Below, in pieces: positions 57,302 through 64,000 of a DNA stretch of 64,000 nucleotides. The stretch covers positions 1 through 64,000 of the forward strand of contig JAEUKK010000016.1 of the NCBI GenBank assembly GCA_016792625.1. Direction: 5' to 3'. Under the pieces are notes generated by a model. The model was not told the DNA's origin. It was given only the letters and a program-made list of their open reading frames with translations, and did no database searches. The position numbers and the translations under genes are program-made. Every line of letters begins with the position of its first letter. The first letter of the stretch is position 1. The DNA is from Deltaproteobacteria bacterium (GTDB lineage Bacteria > Myxococcota_A > UBA796 > UBA2385).

Positions 57302-58318
57302 ATGTCCACCCCCGCCGAGCCCGGCTTCGTGGCCAGCCCGACCCAGGTCAGCGAGGTGGGCCTGGGCCCCGAGGCCCGCCCGTGGATCGGCCCCCAGGGT
57401 CAGGTGATGGAGCGCCTCGAGCTGCACCTGACCTACCACTGTCCCGAGCGCTGCCGCTTCTGCTCGGAAGACGCGCGAATGACGCGCTACAAGCCATTCC
57501 CGGTGACTTGGGGCCGGGTGGCGGCCACCTTGCGCACCCACGCCGCCCGCGGGGTCAAGGCGGTGCACCTGACCGGGGGCGAGCCGACCATCCACCCGCG
57601 CTTCATCGAGGTGCTGCAGCTCGCCAAGAAGTTGGGCATGCGCACCAGCGTGGGCACCATCGGCACCATGCTCAGCCGGCCCGACTTCGCCGACGCGGCC
57701 CTGCCCTTCCTCGACGAGGCGCTGTTCTCGGTGCACGGGCCCGACGCCGAGACCCATGACGCAGTGGCGGGGCGGGCGGGCAGCTTCGACCGGGTGACCG
57801 CGGCGATGGACCTCGCCCGCACGCGCAAGCCCGGCTTTGGGCTGTTTGCGAACACCGTGCTCTGCCGGCCCAACGCGGCGCACATCGGCGACACGGTGCA
57901 GATGCTCGATGCGCGGGGCGCGCAGCTCATCGTGATCAGCAACACCACGCCCGAGGGCGCGGCCTTTGGCGCCTACGAAGAGCTGGCCGTGCCGCTCGAG
58001 CAGCTCGCCGCGCTGCTGCCCGCCGTGCCCGCCCGCGCAAAACGCGCCACCTTGCGCTTCTTTGGCGTGCCGATGTGCCTGTTGGGGCCGCACGCCGCGC
58101 TCAGCAACGACCTGCACTGGGATCCGCGGGTGACCGTCGAGTGGCAGTCCTCAGCCACCGCGGCCCACTTCGCGGGGATCTACAGCTGGGCGCCCGACCG
58201 GCGGCGCCTGCACCCGCCGGCCTGCGCGGGCTGCAGCCGGATCGGCCTGTGCATGGGCGTCTACGACCGCTACGCCGCGCTCTGGCCGACCGACGCGCTG
58301 CGGCCGCTGCAGGGCTGA
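57302..58318 (+). CDS. Radical SAM protein with C-terminal auxiliary Cys motif
   Basis: 338 residues. LTYHCPERCRFC gives Cys47, Cys51 and Cys54; also LTGGEPTIHPRF, TIGTMLSRPDF and FSVHGPDAETHDAVAG. The C-terminal auxiliary motif is FFGVPMCLLGP ... CAGCSRIGLCMG, equivalent to those of the genes at 41498 and 43474 and to the degenerate one at 38917. Residues 1-38 are a variable arm (GFVASPTQVSEVGLGPEARP). ATG preceded by GAGAGAGAGGC. Last gene of the train; it ends in a hairpin shared with the convergent gene. Peptide modification is the likely task; substrate unknown. Confidence 0.85.
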   Translation: MSTPAEPGFVASPTQVSEVGLGPEARPWIGPQGQVMERLELHLTYHCPERCRFCSEDARMTRYKPFPVTWGRVAATLRTHAARGVKAVHLTGGEPTIHPRFIEVLQLAKKLGMRTSVGTIGTMLSRPDFADAALPFLDEALFSVHGPDAETHDAVAGRAGSFDRVTAAMDLARTRKPGFGLFANTVLCRPNAAHIGDTVQMLDARGAQLIVISNTTPEGAAFGAYEELAVPLEQLAALLPAVPARAKRATLRFFGVPMCLLGPHAALSNDLHWDPRVTVEWQSSATAAHFAGIYSWAPDRRRLHPPACAGCSRIGLCMGVYDRYAALWPTDALRPLQG

Positions 58319-58349
58319 GGCCCGGCGGCCGGGCCCGCGCCGCCTCAGC
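58314..58349. terminator. Bidirectional hairpin spanning both stops of a convergent pair
   Basis: GCTGAGG (58314-58320) and CCTCAGC (58343-58349), each including one TGA stop, with inner CCGGC/GCCGG pairing. Same architecture as at 14199 and 33211. Confidence 0.5.
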
Positions 58350-58836
58350 GCGGGGCGAGGGTGGGATCGACGTCCTGCGCGGGATCTTCCCAGCGCAGGT
58401 GCCAGCCGGTCAGCGTGCGGTACCACACCTGATCGAGGCGCTCAGTCTTCAAGATCTGCTCAGGCACGGTGAAGCCGCTGAGCCGCACCGTCACGCGGGC
58501 CTCGCGCAGGGCCTCGGGCGTGGTGGGCTTCGGGTTGAGGACGACCTGCAGCAGGCTGTAGTCCTCAACCCGGCGGGCGCTGCGATCTTGCTCGAGCTGA
58601 TCGCGGTACAGCACCCGTGCCTGGGGATCTTCGATGAACGAGGCCGCCTTTTCGGCGTCGCCCCACCGCACCGCGTCCCAGTAGAGCTTGACGCTGCGGC
58701 CGAGCAGCTCTTGCTCTTTGGACTCGGCGCGCTCAGAGCCGCGCTCGGGCCGCTCTTGGCGGGCGGCGGCGGGCGCAGCCGCGCAGAGGAGGAGGAGGGC
58801 GGCGGCGGCCAGCGTGCGGAGGCGGGGGAGGTGCAT
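58345..58836 (-). CDS. Secreted small protein, NTF2-like outline
   Basis: 163 residues. Signal peptide LAAAALLLLCAAAPAAA with cleavage before RQERPE. A charged helix, then SVKLYWDAVRWGDAEKAASFI, YSLLQVVLNP, EARVTVRLSGFTVPE and DQVWYRTLTGWHLRWED. This helix-then-strand order with a final Trp-containing strand is typical of NTF2-like/DUF4440-type proteins. No catalytic residues stand out. Periplasmic; function unknown. Conserved small proteins like this often accompany lipoproteins in Myxococcota. Confidence 0.65.
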   Translation of the reverse strand: MHLPRLRTLAAAALLLLCAAAPAAARQERPERGSERAESKEQELLGRSVKLYWDAVRWGDAEKAASFIEDPQARVLYRDQLEQDRSARRVEDYSLLQVVLNPKPTTPEALREARVTVRLSGFTVPEQILKTERLDQVWYRTLTGWHLRWEDPAQDVDPTLAPR

Positions 58837-58911
58837 GGCCCCACGCTACCTGCCGGGCCGCGCCGCTTCAAGCGCCGCGCCGCGCAGCGGGCGCCGAATT
58901 AGACCGCACCC

Positions 58912-59259
58912 ATGCGCACCCTCACCGCCGCCCCCACGCCCAGCCCCCGCACCGGCCCCGCGGCCCTGCTGCTCGCCGCCGCCGCGCTGCTCGGCGCCTG
59001 CACCCACAAGGTCCAGGTGCTGAGCGATCCGCCGGGGGCCGAGGTGGTGATCGGCCGCAAGTCGGTGGGCGTGACCCCCGTCCAGCTCGAAGTTAAGCCG
59101 TGGAAGCTGGGCACCCGCGAGGTCAAGGTCAAGGCGGTCGGCCGCCGCACCGCGAGCTTCAAGGTGCCGCTGTTCAAGCGCAAGTCGACCCACGAGCTGG
59201 TGCTGGTGCGCAAGCACGGCCCCTCCGGCACGTGGGAGCCCGAAGACGCCGAGCAGTAG
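58912..59259 (+). CDS. PEGA-domain lipoprotein
   Basis: 115 residues. Signal LLAAAALLGAC (lipidated Cys30). One PEGA-like module: VQVLSDPPGAEVVIGRKSVG, VTPVQLEVKPWKLGTREV, with the typical P-x-G-A-x-V-x-I and P-turn motifs. A basic strand (FKVPLFKRKSTHELVLVRK) ends it. PEGA modules are found in surface proteins and are thought to bind other envelope components. Ends in TAG. Converges on the glutamine-amidotransferase-like gene with 16 bases between. Confidence 0.8.
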   Translation: MRTLTAAPTPSPRTGPAALLLAAAALLGACTHKVQVLSDPPGAEVVIGRKSVGVTPVQLEVKPWKLGTREVKVKAVGRRTASFKVPLFKRKSTHELVLVRKHGPSGTWEPEDAEQ

Positions 59260-59275
59260 GCCATCTTCGCCGGGC

Positions 59276-60037
59276 TCAGCCGCGGGCCGCCTCGACCAAG
59301 GCGGCGAACAGGCGGGCCGAGGGGGCGTCGGCGAGCAGCTCGGGGTGCCACTGCACGCCCACCGCGAAGCGCGCGCCGGGCAGGCGCAGCAGCTCGACGC
59401 TGCCGTCGGGGGCCCAGCCGGCCACGCTCAGCGGCCCGCCGCGGGCGACCGCTTGGTGGTGGGTGCTGTTGACCTCGATGCTGCGCGCGCCGAAGATCGT
59501 CTCACAGACGTCATCTTCGATGATGACCGCGTGGGCGGGCGTGGCGGGGTCGGTGCTCTGCTCATGGTCCAGCGCCGCCGGATCGGCGGTCTGGATGTCT
59601 TGGACCAGGGCGCCGCCCGCCGCGACCGCCAGCACCTGCATGCCGCCGCAGACGCCGAGCACGGGCAGGTCGCGGCGCAGGGCGGCGCGGGCGAGGCCGA
59701 GCTCGAGCGCGGTGCGGTCCTCGTCGGTGCGGTCGAGGCGGGCGCTGACCGGCTGGCCGTAGTGCCGCGGGTGGATGTCGAAGGCGCCGCCCGAGATGAG
59801 CAGGCCGCCCACCGGCCCAGGGCGGCCCGGCGCGCCGAAGAGGGCGGCGGCCAGGGCCTCGGGGTCGCCGGCCAGGGGCGGCAGCACGATCACGTCAGCG
59901 CCCGCCGCCCGCAGGGCGAGGACCAAGGCCTCAGACACAAAAACTTCGGGCCGGGCCGGGCGCAGGCGGGGGCCGGGGCGGACCGGGCCGGCGGCGCGAC
60001 GGTCGGCGGTGAGCGCGAGCAGGGGGCGGGCGGGCAC
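59276..60037 (-). CDS. Class I glutamine amidotransferase-like hydrolase (PuuD/peptidase C26)
   Basis: 253 residues. Catalytic triad Cys130 (VLGVCGGMQVLAV), His231 and Glu233 (VQWHPELL); ISGGAFDIHPRHYG and NSTHHQAV are family signatures of gamma-glutamyl-gamma-aminobutyrate hydrolase and related C26 enzymes. It hydrolyses gamma-glutamyl amide bonds, for example in polyamine breakdown. The N-terminus MPARPLLALTADRR is typical (no signal). Stand-alone on the minus strand, divergent from the lipid-kinase-like gene. The precise substrate is not evident. Confidence 0.88.
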   Translation of the reverse strand: MPARPLLALTADRRAAGPVRPGPRLRPARPEVFVSEALVLALRAAGADVIVLPPLAGDPEALAAALFGAPGRPGPVGGLLISGGAFDIHPRHYGQPVSARLDRTDEDRTALELGLARAALRRDLPVLGVCGGMQVLAVAAGGALVQDIQTADPAALDHEQSTDPATPAHAVIIEDDVCETIFGARSIEVNSTHHQAVARGGPLSVAGWAPDGSVELLRLPGARFAVGVQWHPELLADAPSARLFAALVEAARG

Positions 60038-60185
60038 AGCGGGCTCCGGGTGCGGGGGCGGCCGCGCGGGGGTCGTTTTGACCGCCCGGGAGGCGCCGGC
60101 TAACCGCGGCGGTCACGGTCGCGTCCGCGCCCCATCACCGGCAGGTCACAGCCCGGGCGGGGCGGCCGACCCACCAGGAGCAGGC

Positions 60186-61148
60186 ATGGGCGGCGTCGCG
60201 GTCATCAGCAACCCCCGCAGCAAGGCGAACCGCAAAAACCCGGCCCTGGTCCAGTCGTTGGCCTATGTGCTGGGCGAGGCGGGGCCGCTCGAGCAGCCCG
60301 GCGACCTCGACGGCCTCGAGCAGGCGGTGCGCCAGCTGCGCGAGCGCGAGATTGACGTGGTGTGCGTCAATGGCGGCGACGGCACCGTGCACAAGGCGCT
60401 GAGCGCGTTGGTCAAGGTCTACGCCGATGGGGCCACCGGCGAGGCGCTGCGCCGCGTGCGCCTGCCCCAGATCGCCATCTTGAAGTCGGGCACGGTCAAC
60501 ACGATGGCCCGCAACGTGGGCCTGCGGGCGCCGGCCAAAGAGATGCTCGCCCACGTGGTCGAGAGCTGGCACGCCCGCAAGCCGCTGCGGGTCGAAGAGC
60601 GCACCTGCGTCGTCGTGAACGGCACCGCGGCGGGCTTTTTGTTCGGCACCGGCGTGCTCTACCGCTTCATGAAGATGTACTACGAGGGCGGGCCGCCGAG
60701 CGCGGCCAAGGCCCTGCGCCTCGTGGCCCAGGTGGTGGGCAGCGCGATCGTCGGCGGTCCGCTGGCCCAGGGGCTGTTCTCGGCCGACGAGGCCAGCGTG
60801 CGGGTCGACGGCGCCCCGTGGGACCAGGCGCGCTTCCCCGCCATCGCCGTGGGCGGAATGAACGACCTGGGGCTCGGCTTCGAGCTCTTCCACGCGGCGA
60901 AGGGGCACCCGGGGCACGTCCACGCGCTGGGCATCACCGGCCCGCCGATCTCGGTGGTCAAGGTGCTGCACCGCATCTACTTGGGCAAGCCGACGCGCTC
61001 ACCCGAGATCATCGACGAGGTCGTCAAAGAGCTCATCATCGAGGGCCAGGCGGCCGCCGGCTTCATGATGGACGGCGACTTCGTCGAGGGCGGTGATCGC
61101 CTGCACGTCGAGGCCGGCCCACGGGTGCCCTTCATCGTGCACGGCTGA
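60186..61148 (+). CDS. Diacylglycerol kinase-like lipid kinase
   Basis: 320 residues. DAGKc fold: VISNPRSKANRK at the N-terminus, the nucleotide motif GGDGTVHKAL (Gly63-Thr67), KSGTVNTMARNVG in place of the usual GTxND loop, and a C-terminal DGDFVEGGDRLHVE, the family's typical closing segment. ATG 60186 is chosen because the motif follows directly; the frame extends ~137 codons upstream without protein-like sequence. Probably phosphorylates diacylglycerol or another lipid at the membrane. Monocistronic; precedes a GC-rich 153-base gap. Confidence 0.82.
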   Translation: MGGVAVISNPRSKANRKNPALVQSLAYVLGEAGPLEQPGDLDGLEQAVRQLREREIDVVCVNGGDGTVHKALSALVKVYADGATGEALRRVRLPQIAILKSGTVNTMARNVGLRAPAKEMLAHVVESWHARKPLRVEERTCVVVNGTAAGFLFGTGVLYRFMKMYYEGGPPSAAKALRLVAQVVGSAIVGGPLAQGLFSADEASVRVDGAPWDQARFPAIAVGGMNDLGLGFELFHAAKGHPGHVHALGITGPPISVVKVLHRIYLGKPTRSPEIIDEVVKELIIEGQAAAGFMMDGDFVEGGDRLHVEAGPRVPFIVHG

Positions 61149-61301
61149 GGGCGCGGGGCGCCCCGCCGGCCAGGGCCGGCGGCGGCGCTCCTGCGGGCGC
61201 GGCGCGGGGCGCCTTGGTCGCTGCGCGACCGGGCCGCGGGGCGGCCCGCCCTCCGGCCCGCCTGGCGCGCGCAACGCGGAGGATGACCTGCAGCGCGCCG
61301 T
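61149..61301. other. GC-rich gap between convergent genes
   Basis: No gene. Contains the dyad CGCCGGC-CAGG-GCCGGCG (~61161-61180) and further GC-only palindromes (GGGCGCC, GCGCGGGGCGCC); possibly a shared transcription end. Confidence 0.4.
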
Positions 61302-62456
61302 TCAGCGCGTGTCGCCACCGCGAAGCGCGGCGATCTCAGCGGCGAGCGCGGCGATCCGCGCGCGGTCTTCGGCGGCCTGGGCTTGGAGCTCTGCCTGCTT
61401 CGCCTCGGCCGCCGCGCGCTGGGCCTCGATCTCAACGCGCTGAGCTTCGATCTCGACGCGCTGGGCCTCGGCTGCGGCGCGCTGGGCTTGGAGCTCTGCC
61501 TGTTTCGCCTGAGCCGCCGCGCGCTGGGCCTCGATCTCGACGCGCTGGGCCTCGGCCGCCGCGCGCTGGGCTTCGATCTCGACGCGCTGGGCTTCGGCCG
61601 CCGCGCGCTGGGCGTCGAGCTCGGCCTGCTTCGCCTGAGCCGCCGCGCGCTGGGCGTCGATCTCGGCCTGTTGGGCTTCGATCTCCACCTGCTGGGCTTC
61701 AAGCCGGGCGCGCTGGGCCTCGACCTCGCGGCGCTGCGCCTCGAGCGCCTTTTGCCACGTGGCCTGCACGTGGTCATAGGTCTCGCGGTAGCGGTACAAA
61801 GCGCCGAGCTGGTCGTCGCTCCGGAAGTGTCGCAGCACGGTCATCGCCTCCTCGACGCCGGGGCTCAGCACCTCGTCGGGCGCCGCCGCAGCCGTCGCTG
61901 CCTCGTTGAAGAACCAGAACCAGCGCCCCGCCGGCCGCCCCAGCAGCGCGGCGCGCTCCCGGGCCCAGCGCCGCAGCTGCAGCACCTCGATCCGCATGTC
62001 GCTGTGCAGGGCCCGCCCCTCAGCCAGGTCTCGGGGCTCGAAGCGCAGCTGGGGCGCCGGCGAGTCGGGGAAGGCGTCCTGCTCGCAGATCCACAGGCTG
62101 ATCACCGGCCGCAGGTCGGTGTAGGCCGCGCCACGCTCGAGCTGACCCGCGTAGAGGCGGGCCCAGGCGTAGAGCATGCGCTGGGCGAGCCCGGGCTCGG
62201 CCCGCCGCTGCATCTCGATGTGGTAGGTGCGGCCCTGCGCGTCTTTCGCGAGCACATCGACCACCACGCCGTGATCGTCTTCGTAGCTGCCGATTTGAAA
62301 GGGGCTCTCGACCCGGGCCTCGGTCAGCTCCAGGTCGAGCACCGACGAGAGCAGGTCGATGCGCGCCGCCTCATTTGCCGGGTCGGCGAAGATGGCGTGA
62401 AACACGATATCGACGCGGGGGTCAATGCCCAGCGGGCCGTCGGGGATGGGGAGCAT
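61302..62456 (-). CDS. Rpn-family PD-(D/E)xK nuclease with long heptad tail
   Basis: 384 residues. N-terminal ~1-220 is the Rpn/transposase_31 family (recombination-promoting nuclease): IDPRVDIVFHAIFADPANEA, FQIGSYEDDHGVVVDVLAKD, then the active-site E-M-Q in TYHIEMQRRAEPGLAQRMLYAWARLYAGQL. Asp (VVDV) and Glu-x-Gln match the PD-(D/E)xK pattern. Residues ~248-365 are 17 near-perfect heptads of the form (E/D/Q)AxQxxx, a continuous coiled coil. ATG 62456; GTG 62471 also possible. Rpn proteins cause RecA-independent recombination in E. coli and have been linked to defence. Stand-alone. Confidence 0.85.
   Translation of the reverse strand: MLPIPDGPLGIDPRVDIVFHAIFADPANEAARIDLLSSVLDLELTEARVESPFQIGSYEDDHGVVVDVLAKDAQGRTYHIEMQRRAEPGLAQRMLYAWARLYAGQLERGAAYTDLRPVISLWICEQDAFPDSPAPQLRFEPRDLAEGRALHSDMRIEVLQLRRWARERAALLGRPAGRWFWFFNEAATAAAAPDEVLSPGVEEAMTVLRHFRSDDQLGALYRYRETYDHVQATWQKALEAQRREVEAQRARLEAQQVEIEAQQAEIDAQRAAAQAKQAELDAQRAAAEAQRVEIEAQRAAAEAQRVEIEAQRAAAQAKQAELQAQRAAAEAQRVEIEAQRVEIEAQRAAAEAKQAELQAQAAEDRARIAALAAEIAALRGGDTR
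61363..61730 (-). repeat. ~21-bp (heptad-coding) tandem repeats in the Rpn gene
   Basis: Seventeen 7-residue units (EAQRVEI, EAQRAAA, QAKQAEL and similar) correspond to 21-bp DNA units with variants; pairs also recur as 42-bp blocks. Length change by unequal crossing-over or slippage would keep the frame. Confidence 0.85.
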
Positions 62457-62562
62457 GCCCGATGTTAGCACCGCGCCTCGGCCAGCGGCGCGCCTTGATC
62501 GCCCCCTGGCCGCGGGCCGCGCCGCCGGTTCAATGGGCCGCTCCCCGCCCCCCGGAGCGCTC

Positions 62563-63609
62563 ATGCCCGCGCCGATCACGACCGCGTCGACCGCCGACGA
62601 AGAGCAGACCGCGCCGCTCACCGCCGCCGCGCCGCCCGCCCGCGCCTTCTTGTTGGCGGCGGGGCTGGGCACCCGCCTGCGTCCGCTGACCCTGGTCCTG
62701 CCCAAGCCGCTGCTGCCGGTGGGCGGGCGGCCCATGCTCGACCACGCGCTCTCGCTGCTGGCCCAGCACGGCATCGGCCCGCGGGCCTGCTTGGTCAACG
62801 CCCACCACCTGCACGGGGCCATCGAGGCCTGGGGCCGGGCCCGCGGGGTGGCCGTGCAGGTCGAGCTGCCCGAGATTTTGGGCACCGGCGGCGGGCTCAA
62901 GGTCGCCGAGCCCCGCCTCGCCGAGCGCTTCGTGGTCCTCAACGGCGACATCCTCTGCGACGTCGATCTGCGCGCGCTGCTCGCCGCGGTGCCCCCCGGG
63001 GGCGCGGCCCTGGCCCTGCGCAACGACCCGGCGCTGTCGAGCGAGGCCCCGGTCGAGCGCGACGCCCACGACGTCGTGGTGCGCATGCGCGAGTTCGCCC
63101 GCGGGCCCGGGGCGCCCCTGCCCGGCACCCACTTCACCGGGGTGCACGCCGCCGACCGGGCCGTGCTGGCCCACGCCAAGCCCGAGTTCTCCTGCATCCT
63201 GCGCACGGCCTACAAGGCGGTGATCGGTGAGCGCAAGCTCGCGGCGCTGCTGCACCGCGGCGCCTGGGTCGACATTGGCGCGCCTGTCGAGTACCTCGAC
63301 GCCAACCTCGCCGTGCTCGACGGCGCCTTGGTCGCCCCGGGCGGCCTCGCGCCGGGCGCCCGCGGGCCGGGGGGCGCGCTGCTGGTCGACGGGGCGCGGG
63401 TCTCGGGCGCGGTGCGCCGCAGCGTGGTGGGCGCGGGGGCGGTGGTGCCCGCGGGGGCCAGCTTGCGCGACTGTGTGGTGTGGGATGGGGTGATCGTCCC
63501 CCCCGGGGATCACCACCGCTGCGTCTTTTTCGGGCTGCCCGGCGCGCCGGCTGAGCGGCTTGAGATCCCGCTCGCGGCCGAGGGTGCGCAGGCCGAGGGC
63601 CCCGGATAG
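62563..63609 (+). CDS. Sugar-1-phosphate nucleotidyltransferase (MurU/ManC-type)
   Basis: 348 residues from ATG 62563 (CGGAG site). After ~25 flexible residues: FLLAAGLGTRLRPLTLVLPKPLLPVGGRPML, the NTP-transferase signature with catalytic Lys (PKPLLPV). Further on are LGTGGGLKVAEPRL and VVLNGDILCDVDL (metal-binding Asp). A C-terminal left-handed-helix-like part (VSGAVRRSVVGAGAVVPAGASLRDCVVW) is short. Makes NDP-sugars: mannose-1-P guanylyl or MurNAc-1-P uridylyl activity are both possible. Cytoplasmic. Followed 46 bases later by ruvC, a frequent neighbour pattern only by chance here. Confidence 0.88.
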   Translation: MPAPITTASTADEEQTAPLTAAAPPARAFLLAAGLGTRLRPLTLVLPKPLLPVGGRPMLDHALSLLAQHGIGPRACLVNAHHLHGAIEAWGRARGVAVQVELPEILGTGGGLKVAEPRLAERFVVLNGDILCDVDLRALLAAVPPGGAALALRNDPALSSEAPVERDAHDVVVRMREFARGPGAPLPGTHFTGVHAADRAVLAHAKPEFSCILRTAYKAVIGERKLAALLHRGAWVDIGAPVEYLDANLAVLDGALVAPGGLAPGARGPGGALLVDGARVSGAVRRSVVGAGAVVPAGASLRDCVVWDGVIVPPGDHHRCVFFGLPGAPAERLEIPLAAEGAQAEGPG

Positions 63610-63655
63610 CCTGCACGCCTGTTCATGGTCGCGCCGCGGGCGCGCCGGGGGGCGG

Positions 63656-64000
63656 ATGCGCTGCGTCGGGGTCGATCCAGGCTCAAACAACCTCGGCTGG
63701 GCCGTGCTCCAGCGCGAGCGGGGCGCGTTTGTGCTCATCGACTGGGGCGTGGTCAAGACCGACGCCAAGCAGCCGGTGGCCAGCCGCCTGCTGTGCCTGC
63801 ATGAAGGGCTCAGCGCCGCCCTGCGGGTGCACAGCGTCGAGCTGGCCGCCATTGAGCAGATCTTCGCCCACAAGAGCAGCGAGAGCGCGCTGCGCCTGGG
63901 CCAAGCCCGCGGCGTCGCCCTGCTCTGCCTCGCCCAAGCCGGCCTCAGCGTCGGCGAGTACAACCCCATGACCATCAAAAAGAGCGTCACCGGCAGCGGG
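63656..64000 (+). CDS. ruvC: Holliday junction endonuclease RuvC (3' end outside window)
   Basis: First 115 residues. CVGVDPGSNNLGWAVL contains the first catalytic Asp, LAAIEQIFAHKSSESALRLGQARGV the Glu and dimer/DNA-contact segment, and YNPMTIKKSVTGSG precedes the last acidic pair, which lies beyond the edge. Resolves Holliday junctions during recombination with RuvAB. Start ATG 63656 with GGGGGGCGG before it. Truncated by the window boundary, not by mutation. Confidence 0.93.
   Translation, partial: MRCVGVDPGSNNLGWAVLQRERGAFVLIDWGVVKTDAKQPVASRLLCLHEGLSAALRVHSVELAAIEQIFAHKSSESALRLGQARGVALLCLAQAGLSVGEYNPMTIKKSVTGSG

Overview
The window is very GC-rich, and nearly every gene casts a long open shadow frame on the other strand. 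It looks like an uncultured Myxococcota-type (deltaproteobacterial) genome. Reasons: many lipoproteins with Asp/Gly-rich linkers, a protein ending in a MYXO-CTERM-like tail (Cys, hydrophobic stretch, Arg run), an NO-sensing hybrid kinase, and a dense set of radical SAM enzymes. This placement is an inference from gene style; no rRNA or tRNA gene was seen.

Layout. 1-2.9 kb: argS and msrA (minus). 3-8.6 kb: a translationally coupled copper operon (five-heme lipoprotein, multicopper oxidase, CsoR-type repressor, SO_0444-type permease fused to an HMA domain), with a candidate CsoR operator in front. 8.6-9.4 kb: a gene-free block with a two-copy 31-bp repeat and a ~150-bp inverted repeat. 9.4-16.3 kb: CAP lipoprotein, class A PBP head-to-head (overlapping) with a helical-repeat lipoprotein, SRPBCC protein, APC permease. 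16.5-20.9 kb: a SCO1-cytochrome c fusion with an abnormal tail, a lower-GC DUF262/HNH (GmrSD-like) defence-type gene with its own promoter, and a 5'-truncated CBM2-like pseudogene with two in-frame TAG codons. This looks like an insertion scar. 21-30 kb: PlsC acyltransferase, then minus-strand envelope genes (lamin-tail protein, HhH/beta-barrel protein, PLD-like lipoprotein, Ig-like lipoprotein, membrane protein). 30-38.9 kb: H-NOX plus HNOBA hybrid kinase, Fpg-like glycosylase, a HExxH peptide hydroxylase-like protein, an orphan Flp pilin, an epimerase and a CysH-type reductase.

38.9-58.3 kb is the most interesting part: six radical-SAM-fold proteins (five with CxxxCxxC, one without) in two gene trains around a His-Xaa-Ser (Hxs) locus. 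The locus encodes two HxsD-like small proteins, the HxsB radical SAM maturase and an HxsA-type peptide ending in 19 perfect Ser-His-Gly repeats. It is preceded by a surface lipoprotein and a Tat-signal protein. It is followed by an EF-hand-like membrane protein, a sulfotransferase with a helical-repeat half, another radical SAM protein, a Cys/Met-type PLP enzyme, two small lipoproteins and a further radical SAM protein. I see no HxsC beside HxsB. The arrangement fits a peptide-modification system whose product and purpose are unknown.

58.3-64 kb: small secreted proteins, a PEGA lipoprotein, a class-I glutamine amidotransferase-like hydrolase, a diacylglycerol-kinase-like protein, an Rpn-family nuclease with a long heptad tail, a sugar-phosphate nucleotidyltransferase and the start of ruvC, cut by the window edge.
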